From the NCBI GenBank assembly GCA_029268515.1, contig JAQWNP010000010.1:381404-445403 (forward strand): a stretch of DNA of 64,000 bases. Reading direction: 5' to 3'. Below the pieces are notes generated by a model. It had not been told where the DNA came from and made no database searches. It saw only the letters and a list, made by a program, of their open reading frames with translations. Of this stretch, positions 18,170 to 26,960 are shown piece after piece (the first letter of the stretch is position 1; every line of letters starts with the position of its first letter). The stretch is from Phycisphaerales bacterium (lineage in GTDB: Bacteria > Planctomycetota > Phycisphaerae > Phycisphaerales > SM1A02). The position numbers and the translations under genes are program-made.

Positions 18170-18188
18170 GAAAATGATAATGATTGCC
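18170..18188 (-). promoter_or_regulatory. Fur-box-like operator
   Basis: The 19-base stretch GAAAATGATAATGATTGCC matches the classical Fur consensus GATAATGATAATCATTATC at 15 of 19 positions. It lies about 115 bases upstream of the leftward MFS gene, a normal operator position. If functional, it would give iron-dependent repression of that transporter. One match by eye in an AT-rich spacer is modest evidence. Confidence 0.4.
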
Positions 18189-18491
18189 GTCTCAACTTAT
18201 GCCAATATCATAAATGAAGTTGATTAATTGCGGTTCAATGGCCCTGGCGTATCATATCCAAACTCGATACCAGTCCGTATTATTTACTGATTGATGAGTT
18301 TGAGGCGGGGATTTTTGTTTCCACATGGCACAGTAGATTGCCGTGAGGGTGATAAAAATCATGTTCGTAAAAAAGAACATCAAAAATCCACAGTCAGACA
18401 CTATTACTTTGATGTGCATCACTGTTATCCTATGACACAGTGAAGAAAGATCTGAAGGGGCGGAGGCTCCAGTCCCGAGAGAGGAAGAGTG

Positions 18492-18526
18492 CAGCCGCCG
18501 GCTAAAAAGCCGGCGGCTGTGTTTTT
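18492..18526 (+). terminator. Strong intrinsic terminator without an upstream gene
   Basis: A perfect 12-base-pair GC-rich stem (CAGCCGCCGGCT with AGCCGGCGGCTG) around an AAAA loop is followed by TGTTTTT. It reads as a rho-independent terminator on the plus strand. The nearest upstream gene points the other way, so it must end either a small RNA or an attenuated leader of the GH81 gene about 210 bases downstream. Confidence 0.85.
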
Positions 18527-18738
18527 GTCAGGTATCTGATTCGAATCAGAGCATTCATTTCATACGCCTGTAGAAATAAGTAAACGTTTGTGTACTTTTT
18601 CTTCCTAATAAAAATTGTAAACAGAATCTCAATGGAACCAGCCACGCGAGGTGGGCGTAGGGGCCTGTATAGAATGTGCGGCTACTTGGTTAGGTTGAGC
18701 ACAAAAGAGTTTGGGGGCTAACTCGGAGATATCACCAT

Positions 18739-21654
18739 ATGCAATGGTCTTATTCAGTGTCCATGCGTTGTTCGGCAATGATGGCATCAGCAGCATTACT
18801 TTGCTTTACATATAGCGGGCTCACTCAAGAAGTGGTGGAAGTGGGTAAGGGCTCTTACTACGCAACCATTCCTGATGGATATGAGCGGCCAAGCAATAAC
18901 AACGGGCAGGTTGTTACGCCACGCGTCAGCGATACATTCCAGGGTGCAATTCCTACGAATGAGTGGTGGAGTTCACTGATCTGGGAAAGGTATGCGGGAA
19001 ATTCGACCGGGCAAAACATGTATCCACTGCCTTTGGCACTGAAAGCTCAGCAAGGAGGGCTTAGCCTAGCGCATTTAAAGGGTTTTAGTATTAGTGACGT
19101 GGCCTATTTTCAGCCTTTCAATGCGGCAGTCACTGTTGGTGTAGAAGGCCTGCTGGCATCAGAAGTAGAAGTCGCCCATGCAGGGGATTGGTCAGTCACG
19201 GCGTCGTGGTCTGATGATGAACATTCAATGCAGGCGACTTTTGGGCATGGTCTCCCATACGTTTACTTTGATATTGCCGGTGGTGACATCATTGTTGAGA
19301 TCGATGAGGTGCAGGGAACCCTAATAATTGATCAGAGTACGGTGGTGTTCGATGTGGCTGGTGCTCGTTATGCATTATTTGCTCCAACGGGATCCCAGTG
19401 GACACAAGATGGGCCATCAGTTCTGCGTTCAGCACTCGATGGTCGAGGTTATCTCAGTATTGCAGCACTTCCTGATGCTTCAAGTAAGACACTCTCACTC
19501 TTTAAGGAGCATGCTCATGTCGTGGTCCAAGACACACAAGCATCTTGGACTTATGACGAACAGGCAGGCGTAGTCAATGCGCACTTTGAATTGGAAGTGA
19601 ATGTCAAAGAAGGAAAGCAAACGGAACCTTTGGCAGCACTATTCCGACATCAATGGTTGCATACCGCGCATCCCATGCTCGGTATAAGCTATGCCTCACC
19701 TCGCGGCCTTATGAAGTTAGTTAAAGCAAAAACGTTTGATGTCGCTTTGCCATATGCAGGACTGATGCCTTGGATTCCTGAAACAGGAGCAGTCGATGAT
19801 TCGCGCCTCACTCAATTCTTGCAAGAGGCATTTGCTGAGCCAGAGTTATTTTCAGCGCCCGATACATACTGGTTAGGCAAGGCACTGGGGCGAGCGGCCC
19901 AGCTTCTGCCTTTGGCCGAGCAGGTGGGGATGAACGTTGAAAAAGAGCAGCTTATAGAACAGATGAAGACAGAGTTAGAAGATTGGCTCACTGCTGGCTC
20001 CGCATCAGGTGATGTAGAGAACGGCGAGCTTTCTGCGTACAGCAAAATCGAAGCTGAAAATTATGATCAAGCAAATGGTGTCGCAGTCTGTACTGATCAA
20101 AACGAAATACAAGCGGTATGCAGTTTTGGCGATGGTGACTGGATTCAAATAAGTGACGTTGATTTCGGTGTCACTGATCCTCCTGGAGCAGTACTGCGGG
20201 TTGCTTCTGGTGTTGGTGTCGGTGGCAGTGCATTGGTGGAGTTACGGCTGGATTCATTTGACGGACCACTTGTTGGAAATGGAGCAATTGCCAATACAGG
20301 TGGTTGGGATGTATGGACTGACTTTAGTATTGCTGTGAGAAGTGAGGTGCTAGAGCAGTTAGACGGTATTCATGATCTATACGTTGTTTGTGATACAGGG
20401 TATCCAGGTGATGTATGGAATCTTGATTGGCTTCAGTTTGATGGGGGCAATGGTGGATCATCAGGTGGGACAGATGAAACATTCTTCGCTCGTGACGATA
20501 CATGGAGCACATTGATCGGCTATCCATCTTCATATGGCTCCGCGGGTGAGCTTAATGATCATCATTTTCACTACGGCTACTTTATTACTGCAGCTGCTTT
20601 CGTTGCAATTCATGATCCGGAGTGGGCCGCATCAAATCAGTGGGGAGGCATGATTGATTTACTTATCAAAGATGCAGCCAACTGGGAGCGAGACGATGAT
20701 CGCTACCCATACCTTCGTAACTTTGATCCATACGCTGGCTACTCATTAGCATCTGGGCACCAAGGTTTTGCATCAGGAAACAATCAAGAGTCATCTTCAG
20801 AGGCGATCAATTTTGCATATGGCGTGATGCTTTGGGGGCAGGCGACGGGACGGGCTGAGATTCGAGATCTTGGTATTTATCTCTATGCAAGTGAAGCCGC
20901 TGCAATTGCTCAATACTGGTTTGATGTAGATAACGTGGTATTTCCTACTGCATTCCCTCATCCCATGATCTCGATTGTTTGGAATAACGGCGGCGACTAT
21001 GCCACCTGGTGGACAGGTAATGTTGAGGAAATACATGGCATCAACATCTTGCCAGTAACAACCGCAACGCTACATTTGGGGCATTGGCCGCAGATGATTC
21101 AAGACAACTGGAACTACTTGCTGAGTCGAAATCCAGGCCAGCCAACTGTGTGGCAAGACATCTTGTGGAGTTTTCTGGCCATGAGCAGTGGTCAGGAAGC
21201 ACTTGAGGCCTTTGATTTGAATCAAAGCTATGCGCCAGAGCCTGGTGATTCTCGAGCACACACCTATCAGTGGTTGGCAAGCATGAACCACCTCGGGCAG
21301 GTTGTTTCTGACGTCACTGCTGACATTGCTAGCTATGCCGTGTTTGAGAATGGTGGACAGCGAACATACATGGCATGGAATCCAACAAGTGAGGAAAGGC
21401 AGGTTGTGTTCTCGGATGGATTTACGGCTTGTATTGCTGCGCAGACTATTCAAACATTGAATGATCAAGAAGTGGTTTGTCAGTGTCAGGGTGATCTTAA
21501 TGGCGACAGTCAGGTCAACATCAGTGATTTTACAATATTCCTTATTGCGTTCGGGCAAACAGGGGAGAACCAAGCGGACTTCAATGGCGATCTCATTGTC
21601 GATATCAACGACTTTTCCATATTTCTCATTGGCTTCGGGTCAGTCTGCCAGTGA
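18739..21654 (+). CDS. Secreted GH81 endo-beta-1,3-glucanase with inserted CBM6-like domain and dockerin-like tail
   Basis: 971 residues, larger than a bare GH81. A signal peptide covers about residues 1-30. The GH81 beta-sandwich begins NEWWSSLIWERY and YPLPLALKAQQGGL (74-106). The helical catalytic half resumes at DTWSTLIGYPSSYG and holds NDHHFHYGY (acid Asp607) and SGHQGFASGNNQESSSEAIN (Glu684/Glu688). Between them, about residues 435-570 are a CBM6-like module: KIEAENYDQANGV at its start and WNLDWLQFDGG at its end are the usual edges. Residues 916-968 are a dockerin-like pair of calcium loops (GDLNGDSQVNISDF; ADFNGDLIVDINDF), with a final Cys. It hydrolyses laminarin or callose-type beta-1,3-glucan outside the cell. 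A GGAG site precedes the ATG. Confidence 0.93.
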   Translation: MQWSYSVSMRCSAMMASAALLCFTYSGLTQEVVEVGKGSYYATIPDGYERPSNNNGQVVTPRVSDTFQGAIPTNEWWSSLIWERYAGNSTGQNMYPLPLALKAQQGGLSLAHLKGFSISDVAYFQPFNAAVTVGVEGLLASEVEVAHAGDWSVTASWSDDEHSMQATFGHGLPYVYFDIAGGDIIVEIDEVQGTLIIDQSTVVFDVAGARYALFAPTGSQWTQDGPSVLRSALDGRGYLSIAALPDASSKTLSLFKEHAHVVVQDTQASWTYDEQAGVVNAHFELEVNVKEGKQTEPLAALFRHQWLHTAHPMLGISYASPRGLMKLVKAKTFDVALPYAGLMPWIPETGAVDDSRLTQFLQEAFAEPELFSAPDTYWLGKALGRAAQLLPLAEQVGMNVEKEQLIEQMKTELEDWLTAGSASGDVENGELSAYSKIEAENYDQANGVAVCTDQNEIQAVCSFGDGDWIQISDVDFGVTDPPGAVLRVASGVGVGGSALVELRLDSFDGPLVGNGAIANTGGWDVWTDFSIAVRSEVLEQLDGIHDLYVVCDTGYPGDVWNLDWLQFDGGNGGSSGGTDETFFARDDTWSTLIGYPSSYGSAGELNDHHFHYGYFITAAAFVAIHDPEWAASNQWGGMIDLLIKDAANWERDDDRYPYLRNFDPYAGYSLASGHQGFASGNNQESSSEAINFAYGVMLWGQATGRAEIRDLGIYLYASEAAAIAQYWFDVDNVVFPTAFPHPMISIVWNNGGDYATWWTGNVEEIHGINILPVTTATLHLGHWPQMIQDNWNYLLSRNPGQPTVWQDILWSFLAMSSGQEALEAFDLNQSYAPEPGDSRAHTYQWLASMNHLGQVVSDVTADIASYAVFENGGQRTYMAWNPTSEERQVVFSDGFTACIAAQTIQTLNDQEVVCQCQGDLNGDSQVNISDFTIFLIAFGQTGENQADFNGDLIVDINDFSIFLIGFGSVCQ

Positions 21655-21979
21655 TTGGTTATTGGTACTTGAGTGGGCAACTAAATAGGAAACGCTATTC
21701 ATATTTGAAAGTGGATTTGTGAGGATGACATCGTGAAGAAAGACACAAGGAAGTGCGGTCGAAAGAGCCAATAACGTAGGCGCGCCTAAATAAGTCGATT
21801 TTTTTGAGCGCGCTGAATTGTGAGACACAGCTGAATGAAATCTTTTTGTATTTTGAGGGTTGACTGTTGTCTACAAATCGTAAAATTTGTTGTGAAAGAG
21901 GCGTTGCCTTTTTTTTAAAATCGTGCGAGGAGAACGCACATATGTTCCGAATGAGTTCAAGAAGAAGGACTGATCGAGT
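21655..21979 (+). other. Intergenic leader of the di-haem oxidoreductase gene
   Basis: About 325 bases. A possible promoter is TTGACT at 21860 and TAAAAT at 21881 with a short 15-base spacer. A T-rich stretch precedes an AGGAG site followed by ATG at 21942, which opens a 34-codon frame running to 22046 in a different frame and overlapping the start of the main gene; it may be a leader peptide or chance. No clear terminator for the GH81 gene is seen, so partial readthrough into the next gene is possible. Confidence 0.4.
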
Positions 21980-24754
21980 ATGTATGGAATTCGCGTTTTC
22001 TCATCACTGTATTGCTGCGCAGCGATTGCTGTCGCGGCAAGTCTGACGCAATCAACAGAAGCTGCTACGCCTGCCTACTATGGGACAGCCTGCCCCAATG
22101 GCAATGGCCTTCGCTATGAGGTGCATACTGATCCAGATGTGATCCTATGTCTCATTTTCTTGGGTGCCCCTGGAGCCGGCGGCTATGCCATGACTCAAAA
22201 TGAGCCGGGTTTGTGGTCAATAGATGTGCCGCAAGCAAATCCAGGTGATCAAATCGCTTTTTCTCTTTTACTTCAGAATCCTCTGCAGTACGTTTATCCT
22301 GACCATCAATTTGTGTTAACAGACGAGTGCTATAGCTTTGATTGGACCGACGTGACGCCTCCACCGGCACGAGGGTTCCGTCAATCAATAAAAGAGCTCA
22401 ATGGAACTTATCTGTGGGCGTTTGAGGCAGGTGGTGAGTCTGGCAATATTCCTGCAACAAATCACGTTGAAGTTGGTTACAGACTTAATAACGGCCCGTT
22501 GTTAACAGCCATACTTGGTGAAGATGAGCCTGGCCGATGGACAGGAATTGTTCCTGGTGCTTCAGCAGGCGATCAAATTGAGTATTACTACAAACAGATG
22601 ATCGGTGTGCAGCCAATGGATACGACACGTTTCACTCGAACACTCGGTGAAGCAGAGGAAGCTATTCCAGACTATCCCATCACAACTGTTACAACAGGTC
22701 GTTTTCGTGATCGCCATCCCAATGAATGGCGTTTTGATAATTACGTTGACCTTTATAGTGTTGCTCGCACTTATGAAGTAAAGGTCATTGACTATGGCAA
22801 CAAAATAGATGTCATCACAACAGTTGATGCAGAGGTAGGCGTGGGAGGTGTAGACTTCAAATACTTCGTTCAAAGTGGTCCATATGATGAAATGTGTGAT
22901 AGGCCGCTTACGAACATCAACCTCAACATGGATCGCAATGGTCACATTTTTACGAAGACAGTTGAGGATCTCACGCCAGGTGCGATTATCGAATGGGACT
23001 ACACATTTCTGGGTCTGCCGGCTGAAAGTCCTGTTGGTCAGTATTACAGCGAGTTCTTTTACTATCACGTCGGGCAAGGACGGTTTGGGAAATACAGTAA
23101 TCCACGAGCCTATGCGGCGGGCGACGCATCAATTCCAGAGGTTGTCACGCCTCGATTTGGTTTTGCCCAACATGCCCAACGCCTAAAAATCGAGGAATTG
23201 AATGCGTTTATGGCAGGTAAGGTTCGTTTTGAAACGGATCATATGAATGGCGACTTAATTAATCTGCCTACGTACTTTGATTGTTGTTCAGGCCCGATTG
23301 GTTTTGTGATGAATCAAAGTCCTGTATTTCAAACTGGTCAAATTGGTCCTAAATTTAATAGTGCTTCTTGTATCTCATGTCACATGCTTGATGGCAAAGG
23401 GGCAACACCGAATCAAGGTATGGATTTGCAAGCGCTTGTGATGCAGCTCTCTATACCTGGCGCCGATGAAAATGGTGGGCCAGTTGCTCATCCATATTAT
23501 GGCCATCAATTCAACACACAGTCTGTAGAAGGTTCTCAAGCAGAAGGAAATCTAAGGGTTGACTACACCGAACAGTCAGGGGCATTTGCCGATGGTGAAG
23601 CGTATTCATTGCGAGTACCAAGCTATCGATTCAGTGAAATGGCTTTTGGTGCTCTTGGTAAGAATGTGCCCGATGTTGATGGGACACCTGGATACCGCGG
23701 TATGGCAGAGGCCTCACCACGGATGCCGCCCATGCTTGCTGGTCTCGGCTTGTTGGAATCTGTAAGTGAGGAAGACATTCTTAGTCGTGTTGACGAAACT
23801 GATCACGATGGCGATGGAATTTCAGGCCGACCGAATTGGGTCTACGATCATATGAGTGATTCAATGAAACTCGGTCGTTTTGGCTGGAAAGCCAGTCAAC
23901 CAAATCTTCTCCAGCAAACCGCTGCAGCTTTTCATCATGATATTGGCCTGACTTCACCTATTTTTCCAACAGCAGATTGCGGTGATGATGATGAGCAGTG
24001 CAATGATATCGAAGGCAGTGGTGTGGAAATTAGTCAAAGTGACCTCAGTCTTGTCGAAGCGTATATTCGCGGTCTGACACTTCCACCGCGGCGGAACTTT
24101 GAGGATCCAGATGCAATTGCTGGTATGCATTTGTTCAAGCGAGCAAACTGTCACACGTGTCACACACCAAGTCTTCAAACTTCGCAGAACTATCCTATTG
24201 TCGGATTCCGTGGCCAGCGAATAGAAGCATTTACGGACATGTTATTGCATGATATGGGACCGGGACTTGCAGATAATCGACCGCACTTTGATGCATCTGG
24301 CAGTGAATGGCGTACACCACCCTTATGGGCACTGGGATATGTAAAGCATGTACTGGGTGTACCTGAGACCTGCACAGATCCTTTTTCAGGTGGTGCTCAA
24401 CCAAATTTCTTGCATGATGGTCGAGCGCGGTCTGTTTCAGAGGCGATTCTTTGGCACGGTGGCGAAGGTCAGAGTTCCAGAGATTCTTTCATCGCAATGA
24501 CAAGCACAGAACGTTCTCAGTTACTGGCCTATCTTGAATATCCCTTTGCTGATCCAATCTTTGATAATAAAGAGACCCTTTGCCCATCAGACTTCGATGG
24601 CAGCGGCGTGGTTGATATTGGCGATTTTTCAATTCTGTTGCTGGAGTTTGGGACGGTTGGTTCATCACCAGCCGATCTTAATGGTGACAGTATTGTTGAC
24701 ATTACTGACTTCGGGGCATTTCTTGTGGCTTTTGGCACAACCTGTTCTGAATGA
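21980..24754 (+). CDS. Secreted di-haem oxidoreductase (DHOR/DUF1111 type) with N-terminal beta-rich domains and dockerin-like tail
   Basis: 924 residues. A signal peptide (about 1-28) is followed by roughly 350 residues of beta-rich, probably Ig-like domains, seen as two repeats of the type EVGYRLNNGPLLTAILGEDEPGRWTGIVPGASAGDQIEYYY. The oxidoreductase core starts near residue 392 (RFGFAQHAQRLKIEELNAF). Its two c-type haem sites are CISCH at 464-468 and CHTCH at 724-728. DMGPGLADNRPHFDASGSEWRTPPLW and FLHDGRARSVSEAILWHGGE are family blocks of the DUF1111 peroxidase-like group. Residues about 868-922 form a dockerin-like calcium-loop pair. Electron-transfer or peroxidase-like chemistry outside the cytoplasm is likely; the substrate is unknown. 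It lies directly after the GH81 gene. Confidence 0.9.
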   Translation: MYGIRVFSSLYCCAAIAVAASLTQSTEAATPAYYGTACPNGNGLRYEVHTDPDVILCLIFLGAPGAGGYAMTQNEPGLWSIDVPQANPGDQIAFSLLLQNPLQYVYPDHQFVLTDECYSFDWTDVTPPPARGFRQSIKELNGTYLWAFEAGGESGNIPATNHVEVGYRLNNGPLLTAILGEDEPGRWTGIVPGASAGDQIEYYYKQMIGVQPMDTTRFTRTLGEAEEAIPDYPITTVTTGRFRDRHPNEWRFDNYVDLYSVARTYEVKVIDYGNKIDVITTVDAEVGVGGVDFKYFVQSGPYDEMCDRPLTNINLNMDRNGHIFTKTVEDLTPGAIIEWDYTFLGLPAESPVGQYYSEFFYYHVGQGRFGKYSNPRAYAAGDASIPEVVTPRFGFAQHAQRLKIEELNAFMAGKVRFETDHMNGDLINLPTYFDCCSGPIGFVMNQSPVFQTGQIGPKFNSASCISCHMLDGKGATPNQGMDLQALVMQLSIPGADENGGPVAHPYYGHQFNTQSVEGSQAEGNLRVDYTEQSGAFADGEAYSLRVPSYRFSEMAFGALGKNVPDVDGTPGYRGMAEASPRMPPMLAGLGLLESVSEEDILSRVDETDHDGDGISGRPNWVYDHMSDSMKLGRFGWKASQPNLLQQTAAAFHHDIGLTSPIFPTADCGDDDEQCNDIEGSGVEISQSDLSLVEAYIRGLTLPPRRNFEDPDAIAGMHLFKRANCHTCHTPSLQTSQNYPIVGFRGQRIEAFTDMLLHDMGPGLADNRPHFDASGSEWRTPPLWALGYVKHVLGVPETCTDPFSGGAQPNFLHDGRARSVSEAILWHGGEGQSSRDSFIAMTSTERSQLLAYLEYPFADPIFDNKETLCPSDFDGSGVVDIGDFSILLLEFGTVGSSPADLNGDSIVDITDFGAFLVAFGTTCSE

Positions 24755-24792
24755 AACGGGCCTCACCAGGTTATGACTCTTGCTCTGTTGTG

Positions 24793-26052
24793 TTATTGGC
24801 CGGCAGCGATTGTATTGGGCTGCAGATCGAGTAGAGGAAGAATGGCGTGGGTTGAGAGATTGATGCTCAGCGGCAGTTGCTGTTGTTTAAAAAGATCAAC
24901 CTGAGCTTCAAATGCTGCTTTCCTTTGTAAGCCAGATGGAAGTGAAATACATGGCTTGCTGAGCAGTACGATCCGCCGACCGTCTACGATCGAACGCGAG
25001 AGCTCTTCACGGAATTCAGCAATCCATGGAATCGCGTTCTGGCCTGATAATTTCCCGCTGTCATCAAGTGGGCCGGTCACCCAGAGCCAGACGGTTGTGG
25101 ACAAATCTTCGCCTATTGGTATGAGCGATTCGAGAAGATCAATTGCTCGTAAGCGTTCACTGGGTAACGACAAATCGTAACGCTCAATAGCAAGATCACC
25201 ATCTCTGAGGCGACGTCTGTAGATAATCTGCGTGGCTTTATTCGCAATTTTGGGGTCAATCCATCTGCCGGGTGGCAAGAGGCCCTTGCCCTCAGATTGT
25301 TCCTTAAGACTCGGATTCTCCACAAAGATCGGGATGATGTGTTTTCGGCGAACTTCTCGGCCAAAGTACTTGCAGTCTGAGAGACTAATTCTCTCGGCAC
25401 CGATACGCATGATGACTTCCGGGCCAAGGTGCGAAGCATCGATCAGTGTCTGTGTATCTTTGGCCAACGATCTCAACGCTATTCGAGCATTCGTGATCTG
25501 GCGCGCAAGAGCCGGGGTGGCATGACGTAAGGATGAAGTGGCCAGCCCAAAGAGCGTATCACTACGGGGGAAGCTGCCAAAGAGAGCATCAGCTGATGGA
25601 AGTTGGGTCCAACCATGGTCATTTTCTATTTCAAAGACGATCATCGGGTGGAGAGAATCGCCCTCCTGAATGATGGTTGCAGCTGCAGTTATCCAACTGG
25701 GGGGCAACATCAGGGCGTGGGACTCATGCCGGTAGGGGTGATCTTGCTGTGAGAAGAGAGAGTCTCGAAGGACAAATATGCCTCGACATGAAGCGGCGAC
25801 ATGGCGCCATCGGAGAGATACAGTTTCGCCAGTATCAGAAAAGTCGCCTGACGATGTACGATCACCGCGCATGACAATATTGTTTCCTTCATAGAAGAGA
25901 TTCTCAAAGAGCTGGTTCACGGGCAGTTGTATACGAGGTACCACGTGGTAGTAGCGAGGTGGGGCCTCAAGTCGGCTATTCACTTCAAAATGAGAGCCAG
26001 AGCCAGAACATACGATGGTGATTGTCAGCAGAATCTCATAAGCAATTGTCAT
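24793..26052 (-). CDS. Probable secreted protein of unknown function
   Basis: 419 residues that I do not recognise. The N-terminus MTIAYEILLTITIVCSGSGSHF is a weak signal peptide, and a Cys there could be lipid-modified. The rest is soluble with mixed strands and helices, including Arg-rich stretches (QIIYRRRLRDGDLAIERYDLSLPSERLRAIDLL) and a middle block HATPALARQITNARIALRSLAKDTQTLIDASHLG. No repeats, metal-binding cluster or catalytic motif is visible. It is convergent with the di-haem oxidoreductase gene (38 bases between stops) and divergent from the H-NOX operon. Coding quality is good: one long frame with an ATG and no competing frame. Confidence 0.75.
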   Translation of the reverse strand: MTIAYEILLTITIVCSGSGSHFEVNSRLEAPPRYYHVVPRIQLPVNQLFENLFYEGNNIVMRGDRTSSGDFSDTGETVSLRWRHVAASCRGIFVLRDSLFSQQDHPYRHESHALMLPPSWITAAATIIQEGDSLHPMIVFEIENDHGWTQLPSADALFGSFPRSDTLFGLATSSLRHATPALARQITNARIALRSLAKDTQTLIDASHLGPEVIMRIGAERISLSDCKYFGREVRRKHIIPIFVENPSLKEQSEGKGLLPPGRWIDPKIANKATQIIYRRRLRDGDLAIERYDLSLPSERLRAIDLLESLIPIGEDLSTTVWLWVTGPLDDSGKLSGQNAIPWIAEFREELSRSIVDGRRIVLLSKPCISLPSGLQRKAAFEAQVDLFKQQQLPLSINLSTHAILPLLDLQPNTIAAGQ

Positions 26053-26392
26053 GTATGCAGCTCATCGGCCAGATTGACCAGCACGCATCTAAATCAAATC
26101 AGATCAAAGAGAACTATATTCAGCGCGTGACTTAGTCATTCTCGATTTTTGAATTGGTTTATCTCCGCTTACTGCCTTGGTTGAGAAGTTGATTGGACTT
26201 CATATCTATCGGTGAGCTCTCGTCTTCATTTCTGGTAGATACCCACTGGAGAGCAGGCAGGGGCTGTCTGAGTATCAAAGAACCATAAAATGTACTGATC
26301 AGCTTGGTATGGTTCCCACCAGTGAGCTATATTGCAGGAGATGGCTGTAGTTTCGTTTGTTCCTTTGTGGTTGCCTTATAAGAGATAATCAG
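26053..26392. other. Divergent promoter region upstream of the H-NOX operon
   Basis: 340 bases between two genes that point away from each other. No coding frame is supported. The clearest element is a perfect 8-base inverted repeat close to the H-NOX start, listed separately. No strong terminator or tRNA is seen. Confidence 0.5.
26280..26315 (+). promoter_or_regulatory. Inverted repeat in the H-NOX operon promoter region
   Basis: GAACCATA and its exact complement TATGGTTC lie 20 bases apart, about 80-110 bases upstream of the H-NOX ATG. The spacing places the half sites about 2.7 helical turns apart, which would suit a dimeric regulator, possibly the cognate response regulator. The spacer also contains a TGATCA palindrome. 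No protein can be assigned. Confidence 0.35.
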
Positions 26393-26959
26393 ATGTACGG
26401 TCTTATTAATAAAGCAGTACGAGGTTTGGTGCTCGATCAGTTTGGAGCGGATGCTTGGCAGCGGATTCGCCAGGCCGCTGGCGTTGATGATGAAGACTTC
26501 ATTGCAATGGATAATTATGGCGACGAGGTGACATATAAGCTTGTTGAGGCGGCTGCAGTCGAGCTAGAGCTGGAGCCGGAGCAGGTTCTGCAGGCCTTCG
26601 GGGAGTATTGGGTCGACTATGTCGCAGATGAAAATTATGGCCACTTAATGCAAACGGCCGGCCAGTCTTTTCCAGAGTTCCTGGCCAATCTCGATCAGAT
26701 GCATGCTCGCGTCAAGCTGACTTTCCCAAATCTAGAGCCTCCATCTTTCTCAGTTACTGATCAGACAGAGAACTCCTTGCGACTGCACTACTATTCAAGT
26801 CGCCAAGGATTAGGCCCATTGGTAGTTGGATTGCTCCATGGATTGGGACGGCGATTTGATACCAGTGTCAAGGTGGAATCAGGTCGAGATGGTGAGGGCT
26901 CAGAGGCCCATGACGTTTTTGATGTGGAATTTCACGCTGCCGTAGTAGATCAATCCTGA
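26393..26959 (+). CDS. H-NOX haem-nitric-oxide/oxygen binding sensor protein
   Basis: 188 residues from the ATG giving MYGLINKAVRGLVLDQFG, the classic H-NOX opening; the frame is open 12 codons further up but that extension is not family-like. The proximal haem ligand is His104 in LANLDQMHARV. The haem-propionate motif YxSxR is Tyr133-Ser135-Arg137 in YYSSRQGLGP. The distal Tyr that gives oxygen binding in anaerobe H-NOX (five residues after the Arg) is not present; the position falls in the GPLVV region, as in NO-selective members. It is cytoplasmic and regulates partner proteins when NO binds. One base separates its stop from the ATG of the HNOBA hybrid kinase. Confidence 0.95.
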   Translation: MYGLINKAVRGLVLDQFGADAWQRIRQAAGVDDEDFIAMDNYGDEVTYKLVEAAAVELELEPEQVLQAFGEYWVDYVADENYGHLMQTAGQSFPEFLANLDQMHARVKLTFPNLEPPSFSVTDQTENSLRLHYYSSRQGLGPLVVGLLHGLGRRFDTSVKVESGRDGEGSEAHDVFDVEFHAAVVDQS

Positions 26960-26960
26960 G

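Larger units (their letters stand above)
18055..18738. other. Long intergenic region between MFS and GH81 genes
   Basis: About 680 bases with no convincing coding frame. It holds the promoter region of the leftward MFS gene with a Fur-box-like site, a short inverted repeat (ATGTTC, 8-base spacer, GAACAT at 18361-18380), a strong plus-strand intrinsic terminator not preceded by any gene, and then about 210 bases of AT-rich leader before the GH81 start, which has GGAG 9 bases upstream of its ATG. The segment between about 18430 and the terminator could be a small RNA or an attenuated leader. Confidence 0.6.

Noticed and set aside
18055..18738. tRNA or 6S RNA in the long gap
   Set aside because: No cloverleaf with TTCGA-type arm and no large bulged stem was found; only a terminator and short repeats stand out.
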